NCBI GenBank assembly: GCA_963971425.1
Contig: OZ020522.1
Span: 3,260,168-3,324,167, forward strand
Direction of reading: 5' to 3'
From: Bryoerythrophyllum caledonicum
Taxonomy: Eukaryota; Streptophyta; Bryopsida; Pottiales; Pottiaceae
DNA length: 64,000 nucleotides
Each line of letters starts with the position of its first letter. Within the stretch, counting starts at the first letter, position 1. The notes below the pieces were generated by a model, which made no database searches, was not told the origin of the DNA, and worked only from the letters and a program-made list of their open reading frames with translations. The position numbers and the translations under genes were made by a program. Positions 37,915 to 50,451 of the stretch are shown here, piece after piece.

Positions 37915-38190
37915 AAAAACAATTTTTAAACCTCTACTCTTTGTACACTTATTTTGAATATGCTACACACCTTCTCTACCTCTAAAAATTGGTGTAATGG
38001 GATCTAACATCATGCTTAACACAATGGTAAAATATTTAGACCTTTTGTAGTGCAAAAATTTGATATTGAGGGAAGTCAAAGGCACCTGATCCACTCAACG
38101 CAGGGAAGAAAATGGACCATTTATTTGACTTCAAACACTAAAATCTTCCAATCCGTGCGGTCAAAGTTTATGGAATTTGGATAGGACATT
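37915..38190 (+). repeat. dispersed AT-rich repeat, full copy
   Basis: Contains in order the CTCTTTGTACAC, TTTTGAATATGCTACACACC, TCTACCTCTAAAAATTGGTG and CCAATCCGTGCGGTCAAAG blocks. These are also found, in order or mirrored, at 3410-3690, 13600-13905 and 14340-14590. Useful as the reference copy for this family. Confidence 0.65.
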
Positions 38191-38349
38191 ATTAAACATG
38201 TACTTATTGAAATTTATACAATATGTAGTGGAAATCTATGACATTATCTTGAGTTAGAGCATCTTGACCTTGTTTGTTCTTCCTCCTCTTTACCCTCTCT
38301 CTCTCTCCCCCCTCCCCCTTTTTCATCTGTTACTCTGTGGATAAAAATG

Positions 38350-38625
38350 GTTACGTGTGTGCTTTGGCTACTTGTTACATAGTGTCTACCCTTGAGAGGG
38401 GGAAGTAGTTCCATTCTACTAATTCCTTGTCTAGTAGGCATGGTCTTAGGGGTTGTTTACACCTGAAGGTTTGGGTTAGAGCCCATAGACACCAGTGGTA
38501 CCCCACTTGAAGGATGAAACCATTGTAAGCGGGGTACCTTCCACCAAACAAGGGGGTTGTAAGTGGGTTGTGGCACAAAGTTTAGGTGCAAACCCGAATA
38601 GAAGGGTCTTCTTCTTCTGGGCAAG
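38350..38625 (+). mobile_element. 5'-truncated LINE tail, diverged subfamily
   Basis: Shares CTTGTTACATAGTGTC, ACCCTTGAGAGGGGGAAGTA and GTTCCATTCTACTAA with the 3' untranslated region of the large LINE (63440-63520) and ends in GGTCTTCTTCTTC. About 100 bases in the middle differ, which indicates a related subfamily rather than a copy of the same element. Confidence 0.75.
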
Positions 38626-40639
38626 GAAGAAATAAACCATACAACACTCTTCAAATCCATGTACCTTGCAATCCATGTGGTCAAAACATACAAGATTATT
38701 TGAGTGTCTTCTTGTAGTAGTTAGCTTGAAGATCCTACAATTGAAAGCAACAAAAAGTTGTTTCAATTAGTCTTACATCGTCTCATCTTAGCCCCTAAGA
38801 GCCCAAGTGTACTTGGGGCGTACGTTTTGGATTTTGTGCATGTACCTTTTGAGTGGAAAAAATACTCCGATTCTTATGAGAATTTTGCACTGCATTGTCC
38901 TTGATGAAATCTATATGGGGAATTTTTCAAATATGATTTTGGACTTTTGATTCAAAAGTTATTAACCTTCAAAGGTCAAAATGGGGAGTCTAGACTATAG
39001 GGGCAACCATGTCAACCAATGTAATTTGAGGAGAAAAATGGGGCACAATTTTGGGACAGGTCGGGCGAGGAAAGGAGTCCAGACTTTTATGCACGAAGTC
39101 CAAGTGGAAAAAGCTTTGAAAATTATTAAAAGAGTTATAAAAAGAGTTTTTTAAAAAGAGCAAACAACCAGCAGTCAGCTGACCTGCCAGCGTCCCGTGC
39201 CAGAAGCGGGCCCGCCGAGATTTAAATTATTATTTTTTTGTTTTTTTTTTGGTTTTTTTTGGGTCCAATGGCGAAGGCTGTCAACAGCGGGACGAATTGG
39301 CCACCCAATTTCGAGCATTGCCCTTTCCCGTAATGCTTTATTTATTCCATATATTCATGAAAATGATGGATTTCACTAATTTTAGTCGTTTCTTTTTCTA
39401 AAATTAGTGAAAAAATTATTGAAAGTTTCAACCATTGGGATTCTCAAATGCAACAACTTGTATGAAACAAACAATTTCATATCACTTATGTAATAATTGT
39501 CATCATTTTGTACCCCCTTTCACTAAAGTATATACTTCTACATCTATTACCCCTCGAATTGACCTCAAATTTTGTACACAAATAGCTAACAACATATAAG
39601 TCATATTGGTAAAAGATCTAATCACATTTCAATGTAAAAACTAGAAGATATGCCTAGTCAAAGTAGGCTGACCTCGACGGGCAAGGGGGGGAAAATACTT
39701 TCTTTGCACTTCAAACGCTATAATCTTCACATCCGTGCAGTGGATTGCAACCAAATTTGTATCATAAGTTCATATACGTGTCTCTTTTAAGATTGTACGG
39801 TTAAAAGTCTAAAAATAGACTTCAATATTAGATTTTGTTGCCACTTGTTGATGATGGCAGTTTTGGAGTGTTTCATGAGGGAAAATGCCTTGGGCTTTTA
39901 GGGGTTATTAGAGAGGCAATTTTGGGGTGGTCATACATGTAGGGGTTAATAAAACGGGTTGGTAATTAAACAATAATGTGTCATTTTTGATGCAAAGTTG
40001 ATGTTGAAATGACATCCCCTCAATATCCTGAGAAAGGAGCCTTGAAGCTCCCACACCTTAACAAGTGGATTTGTAGATGTGCATCTGATGCCTGTGAAAT
40101 GCAGGTGTCGATGAGAGCCAAGGCTGAAAGCGGCCGCAAAGATGCTGAATAGCCACATTGCTGCGCTAGTAGTGAGATTCCGCAATTCGGAAGGATCCCT
40201 GCTTTTTGTCTGACTTGTGCCTACTACCTACACATGCACAACTAACTACCATGCAGAGGAAGGTTGTCCAAAGTGGAAAAATTAAAGAGAAAACACAAAA
40301 GCTGGTGATATTTGTGACACCAGAGTGGGTAGCTTTTCCTCAATAGATCCGATTATTGAGAAGTAAACCCTAAACCTAGAAATTCATAGCGTAAAAGAGC
40401 AACCGGTGAGAATGAATAGCCACTTGCTGCTGAGAACCGACCGCACAACTTCAACGATCCCAAGCGCCGTCCCGCACCCGTGCCCGAGCCCGGGTGCCGC
40501 ACCCGCGCTGGTCTCCAGCCTGGCATCTCGCGAAAGCGCAAACAGGACAGCACGTCACCCGTGGGGAGCGCGGGTGTGTGGAGAGAACGACGGGGAAGAC
40601 TCTACCTGGGGGCTACATTCCTCTTCAAATCAACGGATT

Positions 40640-41584
40640 TTCTGATTCTGGTCCTCGCCACCAAAGCCACATTCGTCTCTGTTTTCAAGCCTCTTTGTTG
40701 TTTTCGCTTCGCTGTGTTGCTTGCCTCGCGCTCTCGAGGCACTCTCGGCCATCTCCGGTACGTTGCGCTCCGTGCTGCCTCTCTCGTTTTCCTTTCGTTG
40801 CACGTTGTTTTCCTTGCTCTGGTTTTCTTGTCATTTTGTTCCGTTCAGTCGGTTGAGAGCATCTCGTGTTTGCTTGTTTTTCTCTCCTCCGCTCCTAGTT
40901 TCTCTTTCTTGCTCGCTTTCGGCTTTCTTCTCTGTGAGGGCCTGGGACGCGGTCTGTTAGGATTTAAGACTGTGTTTATTCCAGGATTTTTTGTTTGTAG
41001 TCGCCGGATTTTAGCTCGTTGGATCTTTTCTGGTAATGTTGAGGGAGGTGAGGCGCTGTAGTTATTTTAGTGGATTTTTGTTGTTCTTTGTGTCCTTGTG
41101 TAAGCTGATTACTTCGAGATGCGGTAGTTTTTTGCGGTTTCGGAGGTTTTCGGTTTTTGCGGATTTTTGTTCTCGTTTGCGTAGCTGAATTGCGGTGTGT
41201 CGTGCGTCTTGTTATTATGTGTCTGTTACTTGATTTGTGAGGTGTATGGACGACTGTCAAGTTTTTATGTGTGAATAATGATGTTGAAATATTTGGCGAC
41301 AGGCGGTCTAAGCCATTAGTCGACTTTGTTTTTGAGAAAGTTCGGGAGGTAGACATTTGTGTGAACTGCTGCTGTTGGTCAGGGGCGCAGTGACGGGAAT
41401 CTTGACTTTCAAAGTTTCTAAAACCCTAAACCCTGTGTCCTGGTTTCGAGTTGTATCTGTCTTCCACTTGGAATCAAGTGTGACAATTGGTTTTAGTGCT
41501 CTAGTTCTCATTGGTCTTGTCCGCTTTGTGACAGGGAACCATATAGCAAACAGCTGGGAGTATTCTTTGAGCCATTTTGAAGCG
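40640..41584 (+). promoter_or_regulatory. argininosuccinate synthase 5' leader with probable intron
   Basis: A C/T-rich leader-like segment (40660-40757) ends at a donor GTACGT (40758). A good acceptor TTTGTGACAG ends at 41534, 50 bases before the ATG. A 5'-UTR intron of about 777 bases is therefore likely. It contains a double telo-box AAACCCTAAACCCT near 41422-41435. The open frames across this leader are T/C-composition artefacts. Confidence 0.45.
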
Positions 41585-44443
41585 ATGGCGGCAACATTGG
41601 TGCAAAGCATGGCTTGCTCCAGAGCCGCGGTGATTCAGGCGGCCGTTTCTCTTCCCGAATCAAGGTGCACCGGCGTAAGTAACTTTCATGCAGGAAACTT
41701 CCTCGTACCATTTAAGTCCTTCTCTGCTGGATCTTTTGTTCTTATGCTGCTGCCTTATTGCTACGATGAGCAAGAGACTTTTTTTTTTTGAGCACCGTAA
41801 GAGGATTCATGACAAATCAAGCCATGAAGTTCCCTGTTGATCAATGTGCCGCCATTGTATTCTGTCAGTGAGTTAATCGAAAAGTCTACTTGCAGGCAAT
41901 GTGGGGAGCTTCCACGAGCCGCGTGTGGGGAGATTCACTCTCAAAGACTTGCGCAGTCAATTGCCGACGTAAAGTTTCTCAAGTCAAAGGTACAGGTTAT
42001 TCTCTTATTTTGACAACTTACAGCAGTAGCAGTCAAACGGTGGCTCAGATGAAAGAACAGTAAAGAAATTCTAACTCTTCAAGGGATAATCTTGTTCTGC
42101 AGGAATTCGAGCTGCTATTGCGACCGGAGATGTAAAGGAGGTGGCCGACGAAAAGAAAGGAGGGACTCGTGGGAACTTGAAAAAAGTTGTGCTGGCGTAC
42201 AGTGGTGGTTTGGATACATCAGTTATCGTGCCATGGCTGAAGTGAGAATCCTTGCGAACAGTTATCATCCATCTCCTTGGGTTTTTCTTTCAATCTTGTG
42301 GCGTTATTATTGGGGAGTTCTTTCTTGAAGACAATGAGGGACGCAATGGCAATGGCGGCATATCATGATTTGTTGCATTGGATACGAAACCAACTCAATA
42401 CGTTAGTTTTTGAATCTTTCTTGGGCATTTTCTTAATCTCGCTGTTACGCTTTGCAGGGAAAACTATGGCTGTGAAGTTGTGTGCTTTACTGCTGACGTG
42501 GGACAGGTATGTGTTATTTTCACTAGGGTCAATGGCGAAGTGGGTGAGCTGGGATATAATGTGCTTGTTATATGGAAGCCACTTACTGCAGGGAGATTGT
42601 ATATTGGAAATTTGAAAGACAAGTGTAGCTTGAGTTTTTCTATGGAGTGTTAACACTAGCAAGTACAGGGTGTTGGGGAAACCGAAGGTCTTCACGCCAA
42701 AGCCGTAGCAAGTGGAGCCAGCGAACTTGAAATTCTCGACTTGCGGGAGGAGTTTGTAAAAGACTACATCTATCCTTGCTTGAGAGCAGGTGCCGTCTAT
42801 GAGCGCAAGTACTTGCTTGGCACGTCCATGGCTCGGCCTATTATCGCTAAGGTTGCGCCTTACACACGCTCTGAATTTCAGGATATATTCAGTCGCCAAT
42901 TACTGTCAAGGCTCACCTAAAATTCTCGTGCTGTGTTTTGCAATTCCACTCATTGTAACAGCTTGGTGTTGTGCATCCCTGGGCAGGCCATGGTGGATGT
43001 CGCAAAGAAATATGGTGCTGATGCAGTGTCACACGGGTGCACAGGGAAGGGTAATGATCAGGTTAGTACTTTAATATTGCTCTACCTTTTTATCGGTTAG
43101 CTGATTTTGTTTATTTCACATTCCCTGTCGGAGTGACTGTCGGTGGTCCCGCTATCATTCTTAGCTTCTTGACATTCAATCTTCGACTTTGTATTCTAAT
43201 GGCTGACATTCTGGTCCATGTACTACAAATGAGCAGGTGCGGTTCGAGCTGACGTTCTTCGCTCTGAACCCAAAGCTGGCGGTTGTTGCACCATGGAGAG
43301 AGTGGGACATCAAAGGGCGTGAGGATGCTATTGAATATGCCAAGAAGCACAACATCCCAGTAACAGCCACAAAGAAATCTATTTACAGTCGGGATCGCAA
43401 CCTGTGGCACATCAGCCATGAGGTAGATTTTCACTGAATGAATTATTCCTCAAAACACGAGCTCCTTCACTCTGCTTCCTTTGTCCTCAGTTTGTCTCTT
43501 GTCCGCTGGGCTACTGTTCCCAGTGTAGGGATATGACGTGTTGTTTGGACCACACGAATAACTTAAGTGTGGTATGCTTCAGGGTGACATTTTGGAAGAC
43601 CCTGCCAACGAGCCAGCAAAGGATATGTTTGTGATGAGTGTAGACCCTGAGGATGCTCCAGATACCCCTGAGTAAGTGTTTCACAACCCATGCCTTCCTC
43701 TGCGTATTTAATGAAATATGATTGGCTGCTTTCGGACATTTCTACTTCTGATATTGAATTATGGTGAGCAACTTCGCTGATTTTGTTTGGCCTCTTCACG
43801 TCATAACCAATAAACGTAGTAATTTTGAGGGTCACGCTTTCTCATGGGTTTTATCTTTTCCCTGACTATTCGATCAATCTTCAACAGGTACGTCACAATT
43901 CAGATTGAAAAGGGCCTCCCCGTAGGATACAATGGCAACAAGCTCTCACCGGCCACTCTTCTGGAGCAGCTGAACGAGCTTGGTGGCAAGCACGGTGTTG
44001 GTCGCATCGACATGGTTGAGAATCGTCTTGTGGGGATGAAATCAAGGGGAGTTTACGAAACTCCTGGAGGCACTATCTTGGCTTCTGCCTGTCGTGAACT
44101 CGAGGCCCTCACCCTTGACAGGGAGAGCATGCAGATGAAGGATGTGCTCGCACTGAAGTACGCCGAACTCGTGTACGCCGGCCGCTGGTTTGATCCTCTC
44201 CGCGAATCTATGGATGCGTTCATGGAGAAGATGACCGAGACAACCACGGGAGAAGTCACGCTGAAGCTGTTCAAGGGTTCCGTAACGGTTGCGAGTAGAT
44301 CGAGCCCCAACAGCCTTTACAGACAGGACATCTCATCTTTTGAAGAAGGCAGTGGTATTTACGACCAGGCCGACGCAGCTGGTTTCATTCGCCTGTATGG
44401 ATTGCCAACTCGTGTGCGCGCCATGCATGAGCACGGTCTATAA
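41585..44443 (+). CDS. ASS: argininosuccinate synthase, plastid-targeted
   Basis: Joins citrulline and aspartate with ATP to make argininosuccinate, the penultimate step of arginine synthesis, in plants in the chloroplast stroma. Nine coding exons: 41585-41674, 41896-41989, 42103-42241, 42458-42506, 42669-42851, 42987-43061, 43237-43422, 43583-43671 and 43888-44443. The total of 1,461 nt gives 486 aa plus stop. The first 80 or so residues are Ser/Ala/Arg-rich and fit a transit peptide. The PP-loop [20 protein letters not shown] follows. Further conserved stretches are [57 protein letters not shown] and [20 protein letters not shown]. Length suits plant enzymes. The donor of intron 5 (GTTGCG) is weak but needed for frame. 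VTI1 follows on the same strand after 0.9 kb. Confidence 0.96.
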
Positions 44444-45349
44444 GTGAGCATCAAGGATATGTGGCCGTATACATTTTGCCGGATTTAGTTTGTCGTCACT
44501 ACAGGTATAGCATCGTTTTTATGAGCAGAGGTAGTATGCTCCTTTTGTCGATTATCGAGGAGGGATCATTTATCGTTATATATGTTGCCACCTCTGCATC
44601 ACCTCTAGAGATCCTGGTGCTGTAAAGGCCCTTCATGGTGCCATATTCATTAATCGCGAAGTACATGGTTTTATCAAAACTGTTGGGTCCCATTCGACTG
44701 CAGGTTAAATGGCTGCTGTGGTTGTGCAGTATCTGCCATCGATACTACTGGACCTTCTCGTCTGAAGATCGAGTTCAGAGCAGATCAAAGGTGCGCGTCC
44801 ATATCCGTATCCTAGTGTACTTAAATTTGAAGTCTCTGGGTCGAAAAGCTTGGCAGTCGCTTCGAATTGGTGTTTTACTCAACTGCTTGTAGTGACTGAA
44901 CGAAAACTGTCACTCGGACGAATGTCAGCAACTGTCATGAACGAGATCATTCTCCGTCATCTCGTCGGGAGTGGTTAGGTCGAGAGAATCAAGCGTATTG
45001 TTGAGGATTCAGGAAAGCATAAAAGTGGATAATTTTGATCATGATGAGTTTTTAGTCGGTCTTTGAAGAAATCATTTCCGCTCTGTGTTGTCATCATTTC
45101 CGTCGCTTTAAACAGGAATTGATAGGAGAGGGTTGGAGGCTGCAATTCCATCCTGTGAATTCCAGATCTTGGCTGAAATTGTGGAGTCTGCATGATATGA
45201 TGCCGTTTGACTCTTCTTCGTGGAATAGGCCAGTTCTGGCTCGCTCTGACTTTGAAAGAAATTTTGCGGGGAAACTGTGCTGCACGAGAAGGAATCAAGG
45301 CTCAGGTTTAGGGTGAAAAGAACCAGGAAATTCTCTGCACTTTGCAGCC
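44444..45349. other. 3'UTR of argininosuccinate synthase and VTI1 leader
   Basis: Spacer between two plus-strand genes. It should hold the polyadenylation region of the first and the promoter and 5' leader of the second. No distinct signal or coding frame was identified. Confidence 0.5.
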
Positions 45350-47208
45350 ATGAGCGAAATTTTCGATGGATACGAGAGGCAGTACTGCGAGCTTTCTACG
45401 AATCTTAATAAAAAGTGCAACTCAGTCAGTTCCAATGAAGGTGTGCCAGTCTCCACTTCTGTTGATCCTTCATTTCTGCGTTTAATCTGAAATCGTTAAC
45501 TCTCAATGATGGTTTACATCCTATAACATTTCCTTGCCTGTTTTAAAGAGGGATATGTTTCTGAGATGCAGTGGAAAAAAAGCAGAAATTTGATGAGCTC
45601 AAGACTGGACTGGATCAGGCAGAGTCCCTGGTAGTAGTCCCGGTCATTCTCCTACTATTCCACTATGTGAAATTTTTTGCTGAAATTTGAAATCATGCCG
45701 AAATTGATTTCATCACATGCAGATCAGGAGAATGGATCTGGAAGCACGGACGTTGCCTCCGACCCAGAAAGCCACACTTCTTGCAAAACTCCGGGAGTAC
45801 AAGTCGGACTTGAATGCGTTGAAGCGCGAGGCGAAGAAGTTCTCGGCCTTGAGTGACCCTTTTTCAGCTCGAGATGAGCTCCTTGACCCCGGGCTTGTTG
45901 GCCGTCATCCAGGGGTACGTCATCACAACCGGAATTCTTTGCTTGGACATGCCAAACACATACTACACATGGCTTCTTTGGTACTCGGTGTCACAGCAGC
46001 GTAATTCTCTGAGAATGTGTTGTATGTGAAATGTTACTACATGTGAAGGGAGAGGCACCTTGAGTTACCATTCTCCCACTTCATGGAGTGCATGATGATC
46101 TCCTTCAACCTTCTCCAGCGAATTGGTATTCCACCTTCTCAAGTGCTTGGAATGTTAATGCATTAGGAACGTAGAGGTTGAAAGAAAGAGGAACAGACTG
46201 TATCATGCATTCCATAAAGTCAGGAGAATTGACATGCCACTCTTAGGTGCTTCAAATGTCAATACGTTAGAAATGTGTTAAGGTTGAAGGATTGAGAGAG
46301 CGATACATGCATTCCATGATACGAGAGAATGATAACTCAAGGTAGCTTGCGTTATTCCTCATTCCCTGAAGTGATTTCCACTAATGTAATACACATGCCC
46401 ATTACTTCCGGCTGTAGGCAAAGAATATTTCCATGTCATTTAACTCCTTAGAAAATGTGCCTTCCTTATCATTTGGAAACTCAACAAGCAATAGAGTCTT
46501 GTTTTCAGCTTGGAGCAGATCAAAGGAGCAGGCTTATGATGGCCACAGATAGGATCAATCAGTCTGGGGAACGGATCAAAGAGAGCAGACGTCAGTTGGT
46601 TGAAACGGAGGACCTGGGCGTACACATTTTGCAAGACCTCCAGCTTCAGCACCAAACGCTTTTGCACACTCGAGAGACGGTAAGCACCTTCTTTATCCCC
46701 AACTTTGCCTTTAAATTTTATTTAAGTGGGCCACACTATTTGGAGCAATCTTAATTAATTGAGAGCTCTTTGGCCGCTTCAGTTTAACAACCCACATTAT
46801 ATTGAAAATTTAAATGTGAACTTATCCTTGTAAGTCATAAATCATATATTTGCACATGAAATCACTCATGAAATTACAATGAGGACTTTTTTCACGCTGT
46901 TTGATAATCTACACTGTAGAATTAGAAGTATGTCATTTTAATATTTCTAAGCCCATGTTGACATTTATACCGTTATGAGCAATATTTTGTCGTATAAGCT
47001 ATATGAATAGGCTACTTCACAAATAATTCTTATTCTTTGAACTTGGGTGCAGATGCATGGGGTGGATGATAACATTGGCAAGAGTAGACGAATGCTCAGT
47101 TCTATGTCACAACGCTTTGAACGCAACAAGTATATCATGGCAGGTATAATAGTGGTCTTGCTATTTGCAATCATGTTTATAGTGTACATCAAAAACCGCC
47201 ACCACTAG
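45350..47208 (+). CDS. VTI1: VTI1-type v-SNARE (Qb-SNARE)
   Basis: Membrane-anchored SNARE of trans-Golgi, endosome and vacuole fusion, partnering syntaxins such as SYP2/SYP4 in plants. Five coding exons: 45350-45440, 45572-45630, 45723-45914, 46509-46679 and 47053-47208. The sum of 669 nt gives 222 aa, the usual VTI1 length. The start MSEIFDGYERQYCELS is family-typical. A three-helix Habc-like region covers residues 1-110 and the Qb SNARE motif about 125-190 (Q layer in the GVHILQDLQLQ stretch, then LLHTRETMHGVDDNIGKSRR). A C-terminal transmembrane helix (GIIVVLLFAIMFIVYI) ends KNRHH. Intron 3 carries a foldback element at 46058-46342. Upstream is argininosuccinate synthase on the same strand; downstream is transposon DNA. 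Confidence 0.95.
46058..46342. mobile_element. foldback MITE-like element in VTI1 intron 3
   Basis: About 285 bases with long imperfect inverted ends: CCTTGAGTTACCATTCTC at the left and GAGAATGATAACTCAAGG at the right. Complementarity continues inward through ATGCAT and the TCCTTCAACCTT / AAGGTTGAAGGA blocks for about 55 bases. Internal related blocks (CATGCATTCCATAAAGTCAG) suggest an older duplication. No clear target duplication. Confidence 0.7.
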
Positions 47209-47781
47209 TCACATGCATTAATTTCTTTGCTGCATGTAAATGTGATGCATACATTCAAGGTAACAATCATAGTGTACAATGCAAATGTAGTGTCATGTAC
47301 CTGTAATTATGTTTCCTTCTTGATATTTTGCTTCACTCACTACTACTAATCATGAGTCTTCTACTTGGGATGTTTGCAAAACCTTATTATGCTATGCAGA
47401 TAATCGTATATTTTTTTGGTAAGATTCCTCATATAAGTGGAATTGACTGACCTTATGTTGGAAGTGATAACATCTAGTTCTTGTATTTGTCTGATTTATG
47501 TAAATAGAATTAGGTTGTATTCGGGACATACACATGTCACAAGAACATGAGGGAGTTGTCATTTGAAAGATATGGCTTAAACACAATATTCATGAAAACG
47601 TCACATATGAAAATGTCCTAAATGATGTTTTCACAAGTAGTTACAATTCTAACTTTGGAAAGCACAATCATTGTGCATAATAGTGGTTAAAGAACGAGTT
47701 CTTGACATCCATTAGTAGTTTGTGACATCAATAGGGTTAATATATTAATACTATATTTTTAAGAATGTTACTTGTACTGTA
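47209..47781. other. VTI1 3' flank
   Basis: AT-rich sequence holding the presumed VTI1 3'UTR. It ends at the TA dinucleotide (47780-47781) where the Tc1/mariner element begins. No gene seen. Confidence 0.5.
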
Positions 47782-48093
47782 CAGTGGCGAGCATAAGTTT
47801 CTGGACATTGAAGCATCTCTCTAATTTGTGTAGGCTATAGTGTAGTTGGTGGGATGGTAAGAGATTTTTTGGACGAGCTTTAATTAGTATATCACATGGC
47901 ACATAATTAACATTGACTCTCTCAAAATATGTCAGTTGTAGAGATTATACATGCAAAAATCATGAATAGGTGTATACAACTTAATATGCACATTTGTTGT
48001 GCACACCACAATCTTTTCAATAGAAGTGCCCTTATGGGGCTTTTTGTTTTGGATTATTTTTTAAAGATTTGGAGAGGCCTTTGGTGATTTGCT

Positions 48094-48769
48094 ATGGCTC
48101 CTAGAAGGTCTAAGAATTAGCGGAGGGCAGTTTTTGAGATGTATGAGCAAGGCAACTCATATGGTAAGATTTCAGCAATTTTGGATATACTTCGAAGCAC
48201 TTGTTTTGACATAGTGCGAAGGTTTTGAGAGACAGAGAGAGCCTAAAAGGCAAACCTTCATGTAGTAGACCTAGAAATTTTAATAAACTTGGTGACCGTG
48301 ACATTGTGAGGAGGTTAAATGATTGAAATACTAGTACATCGGCGGCTAAAGAAAGGGCGTTATGATCAGAGGGAATGCAATAGAGTCATGATACAATTTA
48401 AAGGAGTCTTCACATGCAAGGGTTGAGAGCATGTGTAAAGACCAAGAAGCTACCTTTCACAAAGAAACATTGAGCACATCTATTGCAGTAGAGAAAGGAG
48501 AGTAGAGAAAGGAGTGCAAGCATGCAGATTGGAAGTTTTGAGCTCATATCATTTTTTTTTATGAGCAAAAATTCAATCTTTTTAGCTTAAATGGGCGTCA
48601 TTATTGTTGGAGGAAGAGTGGAGAACATCTTTTAGATGAGCATGTGCAACCTGTAGTCAAACACTGGGGGGAAGCATAATGGTTTGTGGTTGTATGAGTT
48701 GGGAAGGAGTTGGCAAGCTTAATTTGATTGAAGGGAAGATGGATAAATATGTATATTCCAACATTTTAG
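48094..48769 (+). pseudogene. Tc1-like transposase, 5' part, decayed
   Basis: From ATG 48094 it reads MAPRRSKN, a stop, then RRAVFEMYEQGNSYGKISAI, the N-terminal helix-turn-helix of Tc1 transposases. Further stops and shifts follow. Towards the end a frame gives GGSIMVCGCMSWEGVGKLNL, corresponding to the GGGSIMVWGC segment around the second catalytic Asp of Tc1 proteins, then IEGKMDKYVYSNIL. The LINE insertion breaks it exactly there and the protein continues at 63617. Several stops and frameshifts predate or accompany the split, so it encodes nothing functional. Confidence 0.8.
48756..48769. repeat. left target-site duplication of the LINE
   Basis: TTCCAACATTTTAG, a perfect match to 63603-63616. 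Both copies belong to the same stretch of Tc1 transposase coding sequence, so the pair defines the insertion borders. Confidence 0.95.
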
Positions 48770-49188
48770 GAGGCACCCGAAGAGGGGAGGTGAGATGAGA
48801 GAAGAGTAGCTCCGCAAAACCTGGTGAGGAGGGGTCTTCTTGGTGTTAGGCGCAAATACAATGCACACAACAATGAGGGTTGCTGGGCTCATTGTAAATC
48901 CCGGTATGCATTCCTTTGTTGCTGAACGGTATTAGGATGGTGTAGAGAGTTGAGAGGGATTGCAAATCTTACTTCTACTGACAAAAGTATGTATGAGGAT
49001 GCAACAACCTAGCACTAGTTTGGGAGAGTAGATCTGAGGCGGGGCTCTGTGTTGGCCCAGTTCTAGATCTAGAGGTTGCAGCCTCCATACCATGCCCTAG
49101 TCAGTCAGATCTAGATCTAGGTTACCACGACACCATAGAAATACCACACACCAAACCCCCCCTCCTCAACTAGGACTCTAGCACTACC
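48770..49188 (+). promoter_or_regulatory. LINE 5' leader
   Basis: First 419 bases of the element before the long open region, purine-rich at the extreme 5' end. LINEs carry an internal promoter here; I cannot point to specific boxes. It includes a pair of related AGATCTAGATCTAG / TCTAGATCTAGAGG stretches (about 49064-49120). Confidence 0.4.
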
Positions 49189-50451
49189 GTGAAGATGAAC
49201 TACTGCCTACACAAGACTAGAACCAGCCGCCAAGACACAAGACAGCACCAACAGGCACCACATTCAACAAAATCAGTTAAGTTACCCTCTTACAAAATGC
49301 AGCATACAATGTTCCTTGTTAGAAAATGCAAAATAGACGCATGCTGCAAAATACACCTCGTAATATCTCATTTCTGGTATTGCAAGTTAGTTTTACATAA
49401 ATCAGGAATAGTGGTAGAAGTAGGTTCACTCTATAACCGCGCAGGCACAGAGAAGCACAATAGCCACTTGTTGCAGGCACAAGAAACCACTGGATTGAAA
49501 ATGCTACACTCAGAGCCCACCCAGGCACAGCAGCAACTCAACACCGCCAAGGAGCCCTACCGGGCACAGCAGCAACTCAACATCGAGGAGGACAGGAGTC
49601 AAAATACTAAAGGCAAGGATTCACAGAGATTGCCCCGAGCTAAAGCAGCAGCAATACACCTGCACCAACAACAACAGGCATGCGTCAGAGAAGACACGGC
49701 GACAACCTCAACTAAGGTAAGTACTCTAACCACATTTTCAATTTTCAAACTACCACTAACCCCTTCCAACAGATTCAAACGCGCCCCCACGAGATGGCTA
49801 GCAATAGACAACAAAAACCCGAATAAACAACACAACATGTACCAACTAGCAGCAGACATGCAAGTGGAGGACTTACAAGAACCCACAACAGAGCCCCCTG
49901 TTGGCCACCAGCGACGCCGCGGCCTGCCCACGCATGAGGCAGATCACCTGAAACTCACAAAGGAGCCCCCTGCCGACCATCACCAACTCTGTTGCCTGCA
50001 CATACACGAGGAAGCCTTTCAAGAACCAACACTGGAGCAGACCCGCGCGGTTGCGAATATCGTCAACATACAAGAACTGAACCTCGAAAGAGAAGGCAAG
50101 GACGCACCACGACCCCGACGAGCCCAAACACACAACACCCACGAAGAACATACAGGTAAGTATCTTTCTAACTCCAACTCATTCCTTTTCTCTTTTCACA
50201 TGATTCCTTGCACACCAAAACTCTTTATAATCACCACAGCACCTAGACAACGCACAATATACAGGCACGACATAGTGAGAAACACAAGATGTATAATCTC
50301 AAAAATAAACAAACACATAAGAGTAGCTATATTAGCCTATAGAATACATATGCATGTACATGGAGAAACATCATTTCAGGACGTGCTGCAAAACGCCAAG
50401 GAGCGACATTACTCCAGGATGCGCAACCGAACTTCGCTCCACCGACCAATG

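Larger units (their letters stand above)
37187..40640. other. intergenic, repeats only
   Basis: AT-rich DNA with a dispersed-repeat copy (37915-38190) and a LINE tail (38350-38625), both listed separately. The rest includes T-rich runs near 39230-39260 and no credible coding frame. From about 40400 the GC content rises towards the argininosuccinate synthase promoter. Confidence 0.45.

Noticed and set aside
40480..41061. 193-codon plus-strand ORF upstream of argininosuccinate synthase
   Set aside because: Ser/Phe/Leu-rich composition follows from a C/T-rich leader; donor and acceptor sites indicate a 5'-UTR with intron.
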